A DNA stretch of 64,000 bases from an uncultured Eubacteriales bacterium (GTDB taxonomy: Bacteria; Bacillota; Clostridia; Oscillospirales; Acutalibacteraceae), in contig CAKSFK010000008.1 in assembly GCA_934454655.1 (NCBI GenBank), positions 4,763 to 68,762 on the forward strand, given 5' to 3'. The notes beneath the pieces were generated by a model. The model saw nothing but the letters and a program-made list of their open reading frames with translations. It was not told where the DNA came from and ran no database searches. The position numbers and the translations under genes were made by a program. Below are positions 34,161 through 42,496 of the stretch, in pieces (the stretch's first letter is position 1; each line of letters starts with the position of its first letter).

Positions 34161-35582
34161 TTACTTTGCCAATATTTCCTTGTAAAGCCTTATATACGCG
34201 TTGGCTGAAACGCCCCAGCTGTTATCGCACTCCATATCCCTGCGGCGCAAAATATTCCAGCCGTTCTTATCCCCATAGCCGGCAAGCGCGCGCCACACGG
34301 CGTTTTCCATTTCGTGCGCGTTGTAGTTTTTAAACGTAAAGCCGTTGCCCTCGCCGTCGCCGCTGTCCGAAACGGTGTCGTTAAGTCCGCCGGTTTCCCT
34401 TACAATGGGTACGGTGCCGTAACGCAGGGCTACCATCTGTGCCAGACCGCACGGCTCGGACTGGCTCGGCATTAAGAACATATCCGCTCCCGCGTAAATT
34501 TTGTGTGCAAGCTGCGGGTTAAAGCCGAGTTTCAGCGCAACCTTATCGGGGTGCGCCGCCGCCGCGCCGTGGAAGAAGGTTTCAAACTCCCACTCGCCCG
34601 AGCCTAAAATAACAAACTGCAGATCCGCCCTTAAAAGCTCCTCGAACACGCACTTTACAAGGTCGAGCCCCTTGTGCTTTACAAGACGTGTGACAATGCC
34701 TATAAGCGGCGCGTCCTTAAGTTCGGGCAGACCCATCTCGCGCTGAAGCATTTTTTTGTTGTAAGCCTTTTTGTCAATTGTTTCGGCAGTGTAATTCCTG
34801 TATATAAGCTTGTCGGTTTCGGGGTTGTAAACATCGTAATCAATACCGTTTACAATGCCCGTAAGCTTGTATGTGAACTGCTTTAAAATTCTGTCAAGCC
34901 CGTAAGAATAATAGGGGTCGAGAATTTCCCCGGCATAGGTCGGCGAAACGGTTGTGACCTTATCGGCGCACTGCACCGCCCCTTTAAGCAGGTTAACGCA
35001 GCCGTCATACTCAACAAGGCTTTCGCTTTCATACGGCAAACCAAGCACATCGCCGTTAATTTCATTGCCGTATTTTCCCTGATACTGAATGTTGTGAATT
35101 GTAAAAACGGTTTTTATGTTGCGGTAGGTTTCGTCGCTGCGGTACATAGAGTTAAGGTAAACGGGAACAAGCGCCGTCTGCCAGTCGTTACAGTGGATAA
35201 TATCCGGTGTAAAGCCTATGTGCGGTATGATATCAAGCACCGCGCGTGAAAAAAACGCAAAGCGCTCGGCGTCGTCGTAATGTCCGTAAAGACCGTCGCG
35301 CTTAAAGTAATACTGGTTATCGATAAAATAGTAGATAACGCCGTCCATATGCGCTTCAAATATTCCGCAGTACTGGCGCCGCCACGCAACCGACACGGTT
35401 ATGCTGCAAATAAAATTCATCTTTTCGCGCAGTTCATCGGGAATACAGCTGTAAAGCGGCATTACAATGCGGCAGCCTATAAGCCTTTTTCTCAGCGCTT
35501 TGGGAAGAGCGCCGGCAACGTCGGCAAGTCCGCCCGACATAGCAAACGGGTACGCCTCGCTTGATGCAAACAGTACTTTCAT
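34161..35582 (-). CDS. glgA: Glycogen synthase
   Basis: GT5 glycosyltransferase of 473 aa that extends alpha-1,4-glucan from ADP-glucose. The N-terminal nucleotide-sugar loop reads FAMSGGLADVAGALPKAL; the Lys of the usual KxGGL motif is Met15 here. The C-terminal donor site has PSQSEPCGLAQMVALRYGT, normal for GlgA. Last of glgB-C-D-A, it starts 15 bp after glgD. The missing lysine may alter donor binding or simply mark a lineage variant. Confidence 0.93.
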   Translation of the reverse strand: MKVLFASSEAYPFAMSGGLADVAGALPKALRKRLIGCRIVMPLYSCIPDELREKMNFICSITVSVAWRRQYCGIFEAHMDGVIYYFIDNQYYFKRDGLYGHYDDAERFAFFSRAVLDIIPHIGFTPDIIHCNDWQTALVPVYLNSMYRSDETYRNIKTVFTIHNIQYQGKYGNEINGDVLGLPYESESLVEYDGCVNLLKGAVQCADKVTTVSPTYAGEILDPYYSYGLDRILKQFTYKLTGIVNGIDYDVYNPETDKLIYRNYTAETIDKKAYNKKMLQREMGLPELKDAPLIGIVTRLVKHKGLDLVKCVFEELLRADLQFVILGSGEWEFETFFHGAAAAHPDKVALKLGFNPQLAHKIYAGADMFLMPSQSEPCGLAQMVALRYGTVPIVRETGGLNDTVSDSGDGEGNGFTFKNYNAHEMENAVWRALAGYGDKNGWNILRRRDMECDNSWGVSANAYIRLYKEILAK

Positions 35583-35597
35583 ATTTTTCTCTCTTTC

Positions 35598-36716
35598 TTA
35601 AACAATCTGATTTTTCTTTATAAAGAAGCTTTTTCCGGGTGCCCCTTTAAGCACCATTCCGCCGCTTATAACGGCGTTTTTATCGGCAATAACGTTGCAA
35701 AGCCCGGTGTTTTCGCCCACTTTGGTTTCCTGCATTAAAATGCAGTTTTCCACAACGGCGCCCTTTTCCACCGTGACCCCGCGGAACAAAATGCTGTTCT
35801 TAACCGTGCCGTCAACCACGCAGCCGTCGGCAATAAGGCAGTTGCGAACCGAGGATTTCGTGCCGTATCTTGTGGGCATATCGTCACGCGTTTTGGTAAA
35901 CACGGGTCTGTCGGGATTGAACAGCTGACGGCGCACATCCCCTTTAAGCAGGTCCATACTGGCGTCGTAGTAGGAGTTTATTCCGTCAAACACGGCGGCA
36001 TACTCCTTATGCTCAAAGCCGTAAATTTTAAGCTTGCCCGTATTCTCGGCAATAACGTCCTTCATAAAGCTTACCGCGCCGTCCATAAAGCCGTCGGTAA
36101 CGGTTTTAATGAGCAGTTCGCGCGAAATGACCGCAACGCCGATGCCGTAATCGGTTTCCTTATCGTCCCGAGCCTCATAATTCATTGCCGTTACACGCCC
36201 GTTTTTGCCGAACACGGGGTAGGCGGTTTCGGTGTTGTTAAGAGGCGGTTTGCCGCGGTGGTACACCAGCGTTACATCGGCGTTTTTATCGGCGTGAGCC
36301 TTTACCGCCGCGCCTATATCTATGTTGGCAATCGAATCCGCCCTGCAAAGCACAATATAATCGGCGTTGCAGCGTTCAATGTAATCCATTGCGCCGTACA
36401 GCGCGTCCACCGTGCCGTTATAACGCTTTATTCCGCTTGTAAGGTAGGGCGGCAAAAGGTAAAGTCCGCCGTTTTTGCGGTCAAGATCCCAATAAACTCC
36501 GCTCCCCACGTGATCCATAAGCGAGCGGTAATTTTCCTTTGTTATAATACCCACGCTCGATACGCCCGCGTTTACAAGGTTTGAAAGCGCAAAGTCTATA
36601 ACGCGGTATCTCGCGCCGAACGGAACTGACGCCAGCGAGCGCTTTGACGTGAGCTTTCGCATAAGATTATCGTTGATGTTGGCAAACACAATGCCCGCTA
36701 CCGCAGAAGCTCTCAT
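35598..36716 (-). CDS. glgD: Glucose-1-phosphate adenylyltransferase subunit GlgD
   Basis: A 372-aa GlgC paralogue that acts as the regulatory partner in Firmicutes ADP-glucose pyrophosphorylase. It starts with GIVFANINDNLMRKLTSKRS in place of the catalytic GGxGxRL loop, so it is unlikely to be catalytic alone. The N-terminal nucleotidyltransferase-like domain is followed by a left-handed beta-helix of hexapeptides (about residue 290 on, with NSILFRGVTVEKGAVVENC, shown in part). Its ATG overlaps the glgC stop by 4 bp. Confidence 0.93.
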   Translation of the reverse strand: MRASAVAGIVFANINDNLMRKLTSKRSLASVPFGARYRVIDFALSNLVNAGVSSVGIITKENYRSLMDHVGSGVYWDLDRKNGGLYLLPPYLTSGIKRYNGTVDALYGAMDYIERCNADYIVLCRADSIANIDIGAAVKAHADKNADVTLVYHRGKPPLNNTETAYPVFGKNGRVTAMNYEARDDKETDYGIGVAVISRELLIKTVTDGFMDGAVSFMKDVIAENTGKLKIYGFEHKEYAAVFDGINSYYDASMDLLKGDVRRQLFNPDRPVFTKTRDDMPTRYGTKSSVRNCLIADGCVVDGTVKNSILFRGVTVEKGAVVENCILMQETKVGENTGLCNVIADKNAVISGGMVLKGAPGKSFFIKKNQIV

Positions 36717-37927
36717 ATCTCTTCGCCCTCCTTTACGTTTTCGGTCACCATTCTGCCGGGACTTACCTTTGCGTTTTTCCCGACGGCAAGGCAGTCGCCT
36801 ATAACCGCAATGCCCCAGTTCTCCGCGTCCGCAACCGCGGGGTCCTCGCCTATAACGGCATTTTCGCCTATAACCGCGTTTTCGGCAATTATTGAATAGC
36901 GCACCTTCGCGCCCTTTTTAATCGCCGCTCCCGGCATAACAAGCGAATATTCAACCTCGGCGCCCTCTTCAACCGTTACGTTTTCAAACAAAACCGAGTA
37001 ATCAAGCTTGCCTGAAACCTCGCAGCCGTCGGTCACAAGCGAATTTTCCACGCTTGCCGTTTCCGAGATGTACTGCGGCGGTCTGCCGTTTTCGCGGGAG
37101 TATATGCGCCAGTTCTGGTCGGCAAGGTTAAGGTCTATTTTCGGGTTTAAAAGGTCAAGGTTCGCCTCCCACAGCGAATCGACCGTTCCCACGTCCTTCC
37201 AGTAATCGGCAAATCTGTAAACACAGAGCTTTTCGCCCGATGAGAGCATTGCGGGAATAACGTCCTTGCCGAAATCGTTGGAGGACGACTTGTTCTGCTC
37301 GTCCTCGGTTAAATACTTTTTAAGCTTTTCCCAGGTGAACACATAAATTCCCATTGAGGCGAGCCTGCTCTTCGGGTGTTTCGGCTTTTCCTCAAATTCA
37401 TAGATAACGCCGTTTTCATCGGCGTTCATAATTCCGAAACGCGAAGCCTCTTCAAGGGATACCTCAAGCACCGCTATTGTGCAGGCGGCGTTTGTTTCGG
37501 CGTGCCGAGCCAGCATTTTGGAATAGTCCATTTTGTAAATGTGATCGCCCGAGAGAATAAGTACATATTCGGGGTCGTACCTTTCAATAAACGCTATGTT
37601 TTGGTAAATGGCGTTTGCTGTACCCTTGTACCAGTCGCCGCCCCGCTGGCTTTGGTAAGGCGGCAGAATATGTACGCCGCCGTTTGTGCGGTCAAGATCC
37701 CACGGCTTGCCCGAGCCCACGTAATCGTTAAGCTCAAGCGGCTTGTACTGGGTTAAAATACCCACCGTGTCTATTCCCGAATTTGAGCAGTTGGAAAGCG
37801 GAAAATCAATTATGCGGTACTTTCCGCCGTACGGCACTGCCGGCTTTGCTATTTTGCTTGTAAGAACTCCCAGTCTGCTGCCCTGACCGCCCGCAAGGAG
37901 CATGGCGACGCATTTTTTGCTGTTCAA
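36713..37927 (-). CDS. glgC: Glucose-1-phosphate adenylyltransferase (catalytic subunit)
   Basis: Makes ADP-glucose from glucose-1-phosphate and ATP, the committed step of glycogen synthesis. About 404 aa. The nucleotide loop is MLLAGGQGSRLGVLT, followed by KPAVPYGGKYRIIDFPLSNC, and the C-terminal hexapeptide beta-helix is intact. An AGGAG site 9 bp upstream favours a TTG start at 37927 (product MNSKKCVAM) over the GTG at 37945. It should work with GlgD, encoded by the overlapping next gene. Confidence 0.94.
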   Translation of the reverse strand: MNSKKCVAMLLAGGQGSRLGVLTSKIAKPAVPYGGKYRIIDFPLSNCSNSGIDTVGILTQYKPLELNDYVGSGKPWDLDRTNGGVHILPPYQSQRGGDWYKGTANAIYQNIAFIERYDPEYVLILSGDHIYKMDYSKMLARHAETNAACTIAVLEVSLEEASRFGIMNADENGVIYEFEEKPKHPKSRLASMGIYVFTWEKLKKYLTEDEQNKSSSNDFGKDVIPAMLSSGEKLCVYRFADYWKDVGTVDSLWEANLDLLNPKIDLNLADQNWRIYSRENGRPPQYISETASVENSLVTDGCEVSGKLDYSVLFENVTVEEGAEVEYSLVMPGAAIKKGAKVRYSIIAENAVIGENAVIGEDPAVADAENWGIAVIGDCLAVGKNAKVSPGRMVTENVKEGEEI

Positions 37928-37993
37928 AAATAACACTCCTGTCACGTTTGCGCCGCACCCCTTAAATAAGGGCGCAACGCTTATATTATATAT

Positions 37994-39892
37994 TTACTGT
38001 ACAAGTTGTTTTTTTATTACTTTCCCTTTTCCGCCCGATGTTCCCGGCACGCGGAAATAGCTTACCGACATTGCGGGAATATCAATCGCAACCGAATTTT
38101 CAAAGCCGTGCATGGGTATCGGCTCGCTTTTGTAGCTTTTAGCCGCCGCTGAAGTGCCGCCGCCGAACTTTTCGCTGTCGGAGCAGAACACACGCCTGTA
38201 CGTCCCCTTTTTGGGCACGCCTATGCGGTAGTTCTCCCTTGCGACAGGCACAAAATTACACACCGTAATAATTTCGTTCCCGGCTTTGTCGATTCTTCTG
38301 AAGGCTATAATGCTCTGGGTGTTGTCGTCGTTGGAGATCCAGCCGAAGCCGTCCCACGAATAATCTATTTCCCAAAACTCACGGTTTTTAATGTAAAATT
38401 TATTAAGCTCGCGCACGTAGGACTGCATTTTTGCGTGCTTTTCGTATTCAAGCAGCAGCCAGTCAAGCCCCTGCTTGTAATTCCACTCGATAAACTGGGC
38501 AAACTCCTGACCCATAAACAGCAGTTTTTTGCCCGGATGCGCCGTCATATATGCGTAAAACGCGCGGAGCGAGGCAAATTTCATATCATATTCTCCGGGC
38601 ATTTTCTCTATCATTGAGCATTTGCCATGCACCACCTCGTCGTGCGAAATGGGGAGAATAAAGTTTTCGGAAAACGCATAGAAAAACGAAAAGGTAAGGC
38701 AGTCGTGATTGTCTTTTCTGAAATACGGGTCAAGCGACATATAGCGGAGCATATCGTTCATCCAGCCCATATTCCACTTAAAGTTAAAGCCCAAGCCCCC
38801 GTCCTGCGGCGGTTTTGTTACAAGCGGCCACGCGGTGGACTCCTCGGCTATCATAAACACAGAGGGGTCTTGCGCGAAGGCGGCGCGGTTAACGTCCTTT
38901 AAAAACTCCACCGCCTCAAGATTTTCCCTGCCGCCGTAGCTGTTGGGTACCCACTCGCCGCCCTGTCTGCCGTAATCAAGATACAGCATTGAGGCAACGG
39001 CGTCCACCCTGAGCCCGTCCGCGTGGTACTCCTTTAGCCAGAACACGGCGCTTGAAATAAGGAAACTGCGAACCTGCGGTTTGCCGTAATCAAACACCAT
39101 TGTCCCCCACTCTTTATGCTCGCCCTTTCTCGGGTCGGCGTATTCATAGCAGGGCGTGCCGTCAAAACGGTAAAGCCCGAAACCGTCCCGCGGGAAATGC
39201 GCCGGCACCCAGTCAAGAATAACGCCGATGCCGTTTTTGTGCATTATATCAACAAACTTTTTAAAGCCGTCGGGCGTGCCGTAGCGCGACGTGGGCGCAA
39301 AATACCCCGACACCTGATACCCCCAAGAGCCCTCAAACGGATACTCCGTAATGGGCATAAGCTCAACGTGGGTGTAGTTCATTTTTTTAACGTAAGCCGC
39401 CAGTTCCTTTGCCAGCGTTTCGTAATCATAGGTGTTGCCGTCGCCGAACCGCTTCCAAGAGCCCGCGTGAACCTCGTAAATATTAACGGGCGAGCTGTAT
39501 ATATCAATATTCTTTTTACGCTCCTGCCACTCGCCGTCGCCCCACACATAGCAGGACGAATAAATTTTGGACGCATTTGCCGGCGCTGTTTCAAAATGCC
39601 TTGCGTAGGGGTCGGACTTAAGCGTAACACTTCCGTCCGCCGAGGTTACGGCGTATTTATAATTATCAAAACACGAAAGACCCTTTATTTCCGTTTCCCA
39701 TATTCCCCCGTCGGTTTTCGCCATGGGGTCGGAGCTTTCGTCCCAGCCGTTAAAGTCGCCCACAACCGAAACCGCGGCGGCGGCGGGCGCCCAAACGCGG
39801 AACAGTGTTTTGCCGCCTTTTAGAAAAGAACCGAAATAATCGTACGCATTCCTTAATTCTCCGGCGGAGAATTTTTTTATAAATTCCTTCAT
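37994..39892 (-). CDS. glgB: 1,4-alpha-glucan branching enzyme
   Basis: GH13 branching enzyme of 632 aa that adds alpha-1,6 branches to glycogen. An N-terminal CBM48 module (FRVWAPAAAAVSVVGDFNGW) precedes the catalytic barrel with ELMPITEYPFEGSWGYQ, DGLRVDAVASML (nucleophile Asp), AEESTAW (acid Glu) and ISHDEVVHGK. First gene of the glycogen operon, behind a sigma-A promoter and a leader that holds a strong terminator. Confidence 0.95.
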   Translation of the reverse strand: MKEFIKKFSAGELRNAYDYFGSFLKGGKTLFRVWAPAAAAVSVVGDFNGWDESSDPMAKTDGGIWETEIKGLSCFDNYKYAVTSADGSVTLKSDPYARHFETAPANASKIYSSCYVWGDGEWQERKKNIDIYSSPVNIYEVHAGSWKRFGDGNTYDYETLAKELAAYVKKMNYTHVELMPITEYPFEGSWGYQVSGYFAPTSRYGTPDGFKKFVDIMHKNGIGVILDWVPAHFPRDGFGLYRFDGTPCYEYADPRKGEHKEWGTMVFDYGKPQVRSFLISSAVFWLKEYHADGLRVDAVASMLYLDYGRQGGEWVPNSYGGRENLEAVEFLKDVNRAAFAQDPSVFMIAEESTAWPLVTKPPQDGGLGFNFKWNMGWMNDMLRYMSLDPYFRKDNHDCLTFSFFYAFSENFILPISHDEVVHGKCSMIEKMPGEYDMKFASLRAFYAYMTAHPGKKLLFMGQEFAQFIEWNYKQGLDWLLLEYEKHAKMQSYVRELNKFYIKNREFWEIDYSWDGFGWISNDDNTQSIIAFRRIDKAGNEIITVCNFVPVARENYRIGVPKKGTYRRVFCSDSEKFGGGTSAAAKSYKSEPIPMHGFENSVAIDIPAMSVSYFRVPGTSGGKGKVIKKQLVQ

Positions 39893-39907
39893 AAGCCGTT
39901 CCTTTCC

Positions 39908-39983
39908 AAGCTTTAATTTTTAAAAAAAGCACAGCCGTTTTCCCCGCGGGGCGCGCGGCTCTGCGGCAGCAAGACTGCCGCAC
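39908..39983 (-). terminator. Leader hairpins with intrinsic terminator ahead of glgB (candidate attenuator)
   Basis: In the glg leader (minus strand), a first hairpin GTGCGGCAG/CTGCCGCA is followed by GCAGAGCCG pairing with CGGCTGTGC (one mismatch) around an inner CCCCGCGGGG, then seven T. The two hairpins share bases, so they could be alternatives. No gene lies between the promoter at 40001-40029 and this terminator, so it can only act on the glg transcript itself. Confidence 0.65.
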
Positions 39984-40000
39984 TTTATATTTTCGTTTTT

Positions 40001-40029
40001 ATTATAACAGGTAATTATTCCGTTTTCAA
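40001..40029 (-). promoter_or_regulatory. Sigma-A promoter of the glycogen operon
   Basis: Minus strand -35 TTGAAA (40024-40029), 17-bp spacer, -10 TATAAT (40001-40006). Transcription should start near 39994, giving a leader of about 100 nt before glgB. Confidence 0.85.
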
Positions 40030-40186
40030 GTCATTTTTGTTAAAACTCCGAAATGTTAAGAGAAAGTTAACAATAAGATTTGTAATAATTTTACAAATTA
40101 CGACCCGTTTTTACACCCGGCAGCAAGAAATTCAAAAAACTTTGCCGACCGCGCAAAATAAAAAATAAAAAAATTTTAAAAAACGC

Positions 40187-40215
40187 TTGACAAACCCTTT
40201 AAGGGGTGATATAAT
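40187..40215 (+). promoter_or_regulatory. Promoter of the 5S rRNA gene
   Basis: -35 TTGACA (40187-40192), spacer 17 bp, -10 TATAAT (40210-40215). Both hexamers match consensus exactly. The predicted start is near 40222, about 26 nt before mature 5S. Confidence 0.9.
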
Positions 40216-40247
40216 GACTAAGCTGTCGGAAAGACAGAACAATTTAA

Positions 40248-40365
40248 GTTGGTGTTGATTGCGGCGAGGGTCCACCCGTTCCCATACCGAACACGGAAGT
40301 TAAGCTCGCTTGCGCTGAAGATACTCGGCGGGAAGCTGCCCGGAAAAATAAGTAGATGCCAACAC
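40248..40365 (+). rRNA. rrf: 5S ribosomal RNA (stand-alone)
   Basis: About 117 nt with the conserved CCCATACCGAACACGGAAGT block (20 nt) and the GGCGGGAAGC arm. Helix I forms between GTTGGTGTTG at the 5' end and GATGCCAAC at the 3' end, with several G-T pairs. No 16S, 23S or tRNA adjoins it; it has its own consensus promoter and terminator, so it is an independently transcribed copy. Confidence 0.93.
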
Positions 40366-40367
40366 AA

Positions 40368-40398
40368 AAGCCTGTGAGATTCACAGGCTTTTTTCTTT
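40368..40398 (+). terminator. Terminator of the 5S rRNA gene
   Basis: A perfect 10-bp stem AAGCCTGTGA (40368-40377) with 40381-40390, followed by TTTTCTTTTT. Confidence 0.9.
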
Positions 40399-40417
40399 TT
40401 ATTTTTCTTTCCCCTTT

Positions 40418-40550
40418 GGCTCCCTCTGATGAGGAAACCGGATTTTGCGTAGCAAAAGACTGAGGGAGAGAAAGGCTTTAAACACATAAAGACTTTGTTT
40501 TTTCTCTCCCTCAGTCAGCTGCGCTGACAGCTCCCTCATCAGAGGGAGCC
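40418..40550. repeat. Palindromic repeat element, family C (133 bp)
   Basis: The ends GGCTCCCTCTGATGAGG and CCTCATCAGAGGGAGCC are perfect inverted repeats. The internal part (CTGAGGGAGAGAAAG and CTTTTTCTCTCCCTCAG-like) resembles 8105-8193. It supplies the last three codons and stop of the XRE gene at 40539-40790. Confidence 0.85.
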
Positions 40551-40790
40551 GAAAAGGTGCCCGCTTAAGTGTTGCGGAAACGGCATATCCTCGGGCAATT
40601 CCAAAATATAATCGGCGGAAACATTGTAATAAACGCATAGGGCTTTTATTATGTGCGCGGGAAATTCACTCTCGCCCCTTTCCCAACGCTGATACTGAGT
40701 GGTGTGTTCATTCAGCAGTTCGGCAATTTGCGCCTGAGTTTTGTCGTTGTCCTCTCTCAAGTCCCTTATTCTTTGATATTTATATTTCAT
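40539..40790 (-). CDS. XRE family transcriptional regulator
   Basis: An 83-aa single-domain helix-turn-helix protein. The HTH is about residues 4-58, with TQAQIAELLNEHTTQYQRWE as the helix-turn-helix core and VYYNVSADYILEL closing the fold, as in Cro/C1-type repressors. The ATG at 40790 has a GGTGTGGA site. Two copies of AACAC-6-GTGTT lie just upstream (40823-40860), the likely autoregulatory operators. The C-terminus GSL and stop come from a repeat element, so the tail may have been altered by its insertion. Confidence 0.85.
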   Translation of the reverse strand: MKYKYQRIRDLREDNDKTQAQIAELLNEHTTQYQRWERGESEFPAHIIKALCVYYNVSADYILELPEDMPFPQHLSGHLFGSL

Positions 40791-40822
40791 AATTCCACAC
40801 CTTGACATTTATATTACCAAAA

Positions 40823-40860
40823 AACACAAAAAAGTGTTAACAATAACACAAAACCGTGTT
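40823..40860 (-). promoter_or_regulatory. Twin operators of the XRE regulator
   Basis: AACACAAAAAAGTGTT (40823-40838) and AACACAAAACCGTGTT (40845-40860) share the palindrome AACAC-N6-GTGTT with a 22-bp period, two helical turns. They lie 33-70 bp upstream of the regulator's start codon, where its promoter must be. Confidence 0.7.
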
Positions 40861-40907
40861 ATTGTATTCTTGCCAACGGTTTTTTTTTGCCTGCGGCTAA
40901 CGCACAT

Positions 40908-41037
40908 AGGGTTTCCAAAGGGACAGAGTCCCTTTGGCAGTTTAGGAAGGTCCGGAAACCCGATCTGCAGGGTGTCCGGCGGTTCTTTTCCCCGTTTCTG
41001 TCCGGACAGAAATGGGGTGCCTGCGCGGCATGAGCGC
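40908..41037. repeat. Dispersed palindrome-rich repeat, family B (copy 2, inverted)
   Basis: The reverse complement of 23191-23322 with a handful of substitutions. It ends 6 bp from the stop codon of the acetyltransferase gene. It contains palindromes around GGGACAGAGTCCC and TTTCTGTCCGGACAGAAA. Confidence 0.8.
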
Positions 41038-41042
41038 ATTTT

Positions 41043-41543
41043 TCACCCTATCTCCTTTTGATATATAGCAACACTCAGCGTTTTGCCGAACTTAAGCCCG
41101 ACGTTGCAGAGCAGACCCGCGGCATTAAATCCCTGCTTTTTGTGAAACGCAATGCTGGCGGCGTTGTCCGCCGTTATAAGCGACACAATATTTTTAAATT
41201 CCCTTTTAACCGCCTCTTTTTCAAGAGCGGCATATATCCGACTGCCGCAGCCCCTCAACACTGCGCTTTTATCAAAATACACCGAAAGGTCCGCGGTATA
41301 ACGGTAAGCCGAGCGCGGGTTGTATTTATCAAGATACGCGTACCCGATGACCGTTCCGCCGTCCTCGGCAACCAAAAACGGATAACCCGCCGCTATGCAC
41401 GTAAGTCGCTTGTGAAAATCCTCGTACGACAGCGGGACTTCCTCAAACGTCACTGTGGTGTTTTCAATATAATAGTTATAAATTTCAAGACAGCGCTTTA
41501 TATCGCGCTCTTCAAGAGGTCTTATTGTTACAGTTTCATTCAT
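41043..41543 (-). CDS. GNAT acetyltransferase, phosphinothricin acetyltransferase-like
   Basis: A 166-aa GNAT enzyme. The start TIRPLEERDIKRCLEIYNYY, the VTFEEVPLSYEDFHKR segment and YRYTADLSVYFDKSAVLRG-type motif A are characteristic of the Pat/Bar subfamily, which N-acetylates phosphinothricin, methionine sulfoximine or similar compounds. The usual acetyl-CoA motif is modified (RGCGSRIYAALE). The ATG at 41543 follows AAAGGGCGG. It stands alone between a repeat and the ABC-2 exporter genes. The substrate is not predictable. Confidence 0.85.
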   Translation of the reverse strand: MNETVTIRPLEERDIKRCLEIYNYYIENTTVTFEEVPLSYEDFHKRLTCIAAGYPFLVAEDGGTVIGYAYLDKYNPRSAYRYTADLSVYFDKSAVLRGCGSRIYAALEKEAVKREFKNIVSLITADNAASIAFHKKQGFNAAGLLCNVGLKFGKTLSVAIYQKEIG

Positions 41544-41602
41544 GCGTTTTCCGCCCTTTAAAGACAGCAATTGAAAGTCCGCCGTTTCCGGCGGACCGGG
41601 AT

Positions 41603-42496
41603 TTATTTTCGCTTTCCCAAATTCAGCGCCACATACAGCCCCACCGCAAGAACTGTAAACGCAACAAGAATTATATACATAGCGCCCATATGCACGCGGT
41701 TATCAAAGAAGTACAGGTTGCAGTCAACGCTGTCGCGGATGGACTCCACAACATCAGCGGGGAAGCCGATGTTCTTCATCTCGGCAAACACGCCGCGCAG
41801 AGCGTGATTTCTCAAAAGTCCTGTGCCGTAGGTTCCGGGCAGAAAGGAAATCACCCTCTGCAAGCCCTCGGAAAAGCTTGAAACGGGCATATACGCACCG
41901 CAAATAAAACCGTAGCCCGAGCTTATGACCGTGCCGACGGCGCTCGCCTGACCCTGCGTTTTCAAAGGGAATATTATGCAGGACGACAAAGCCGTTCCGA
42001 ACAGCACAAGCAGTACAACGTCAAGCACAAGCGCCGCAACGTCGCCCATGCTTAAATACCAGCCGACCTTTGCAATATATACAAGGCACAGCGCAAGCGC
42101 CGCGAAATTAATAATAAGCGCGGTAAATATGGTGGATATGTAATAGCTGAGCGCCAAAACGCCGGGTTTCACCGGGGTTACGGTTATATCCTTTCTTGCT
42201 CCCGTCACCTTGTCCTGCACCATAAGCAGGTTAGAGCAGAACGCCACCGTTACGCAGCTTACCGCCAAAAGCGACGAAATGAGTTCTCCGCCGACACAGC
42301 CCCACAAAAGCTTATCCGAAACGGAAGTTCCCGCCGCCTTAAGCGAGGCGCGGAAGCTGTCCCTGTAAACGTTGGCAAGAAACGTGCTGTACAGCACAAG
42401 CAGAATCGCGGGTGTTATAAGGGAGGTAAAGAACATTCCCTTATCCTTAAAATAAAGCTTTGTGTTGCGCCTTACAAGCGCGCCGAGTCCCGTCAT
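41603..42496 (-). CDS. ABC-2 type exporter permease
   Basis: A 297-aa membrane protein with six predicted membrane segments, in ABC-2 permease layout: an N-terminal cytosolic stretch, RRNTKLYFKDKGMFFTSLIT before the first helix, and a C-terminal SFLPGTYGTGLLRNHALRG loop (part of the NodJ/DrrB-like domain) before the last helix. It pairs with the ATPase upstream, overlapping it by 4 bp. The substrate is unknown; drugs, lipids or peptides are possible. Confidence 0.87.
   Translation of the reverse strand: MTGLGALVRRNTKLYFKDKGMFFTSLITPAILLVLYSTFLANVYRDSFRASLKAAGTSVSDKLLWGCVGGELISSLLAVSCVTVAFCSNLLMVQDKVTGARKDITVTPVKPGVLALSYYISTIFTALIINFAALALCLVYIAKVGWYLSMGDVAALVLDVVLLVLFGTALSSCIIFPLKTQGQASAVGTVISSGYGFICGAYMPVSSFSEGLQRVISFLPGTYGTGLLRNHALRGVFAEMKNIGFPADVVESIRDSVDCNLYFFDNRVHMGAMYIILVAFTVLAVGLYVALNLGKRK

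Noticed and set aside
39116..39823. A 235-codon plus-strand frame opposite glgB
   Set aside because: Composition is that of a mirror frame and glgB motifs are unmistakable on the other strand.
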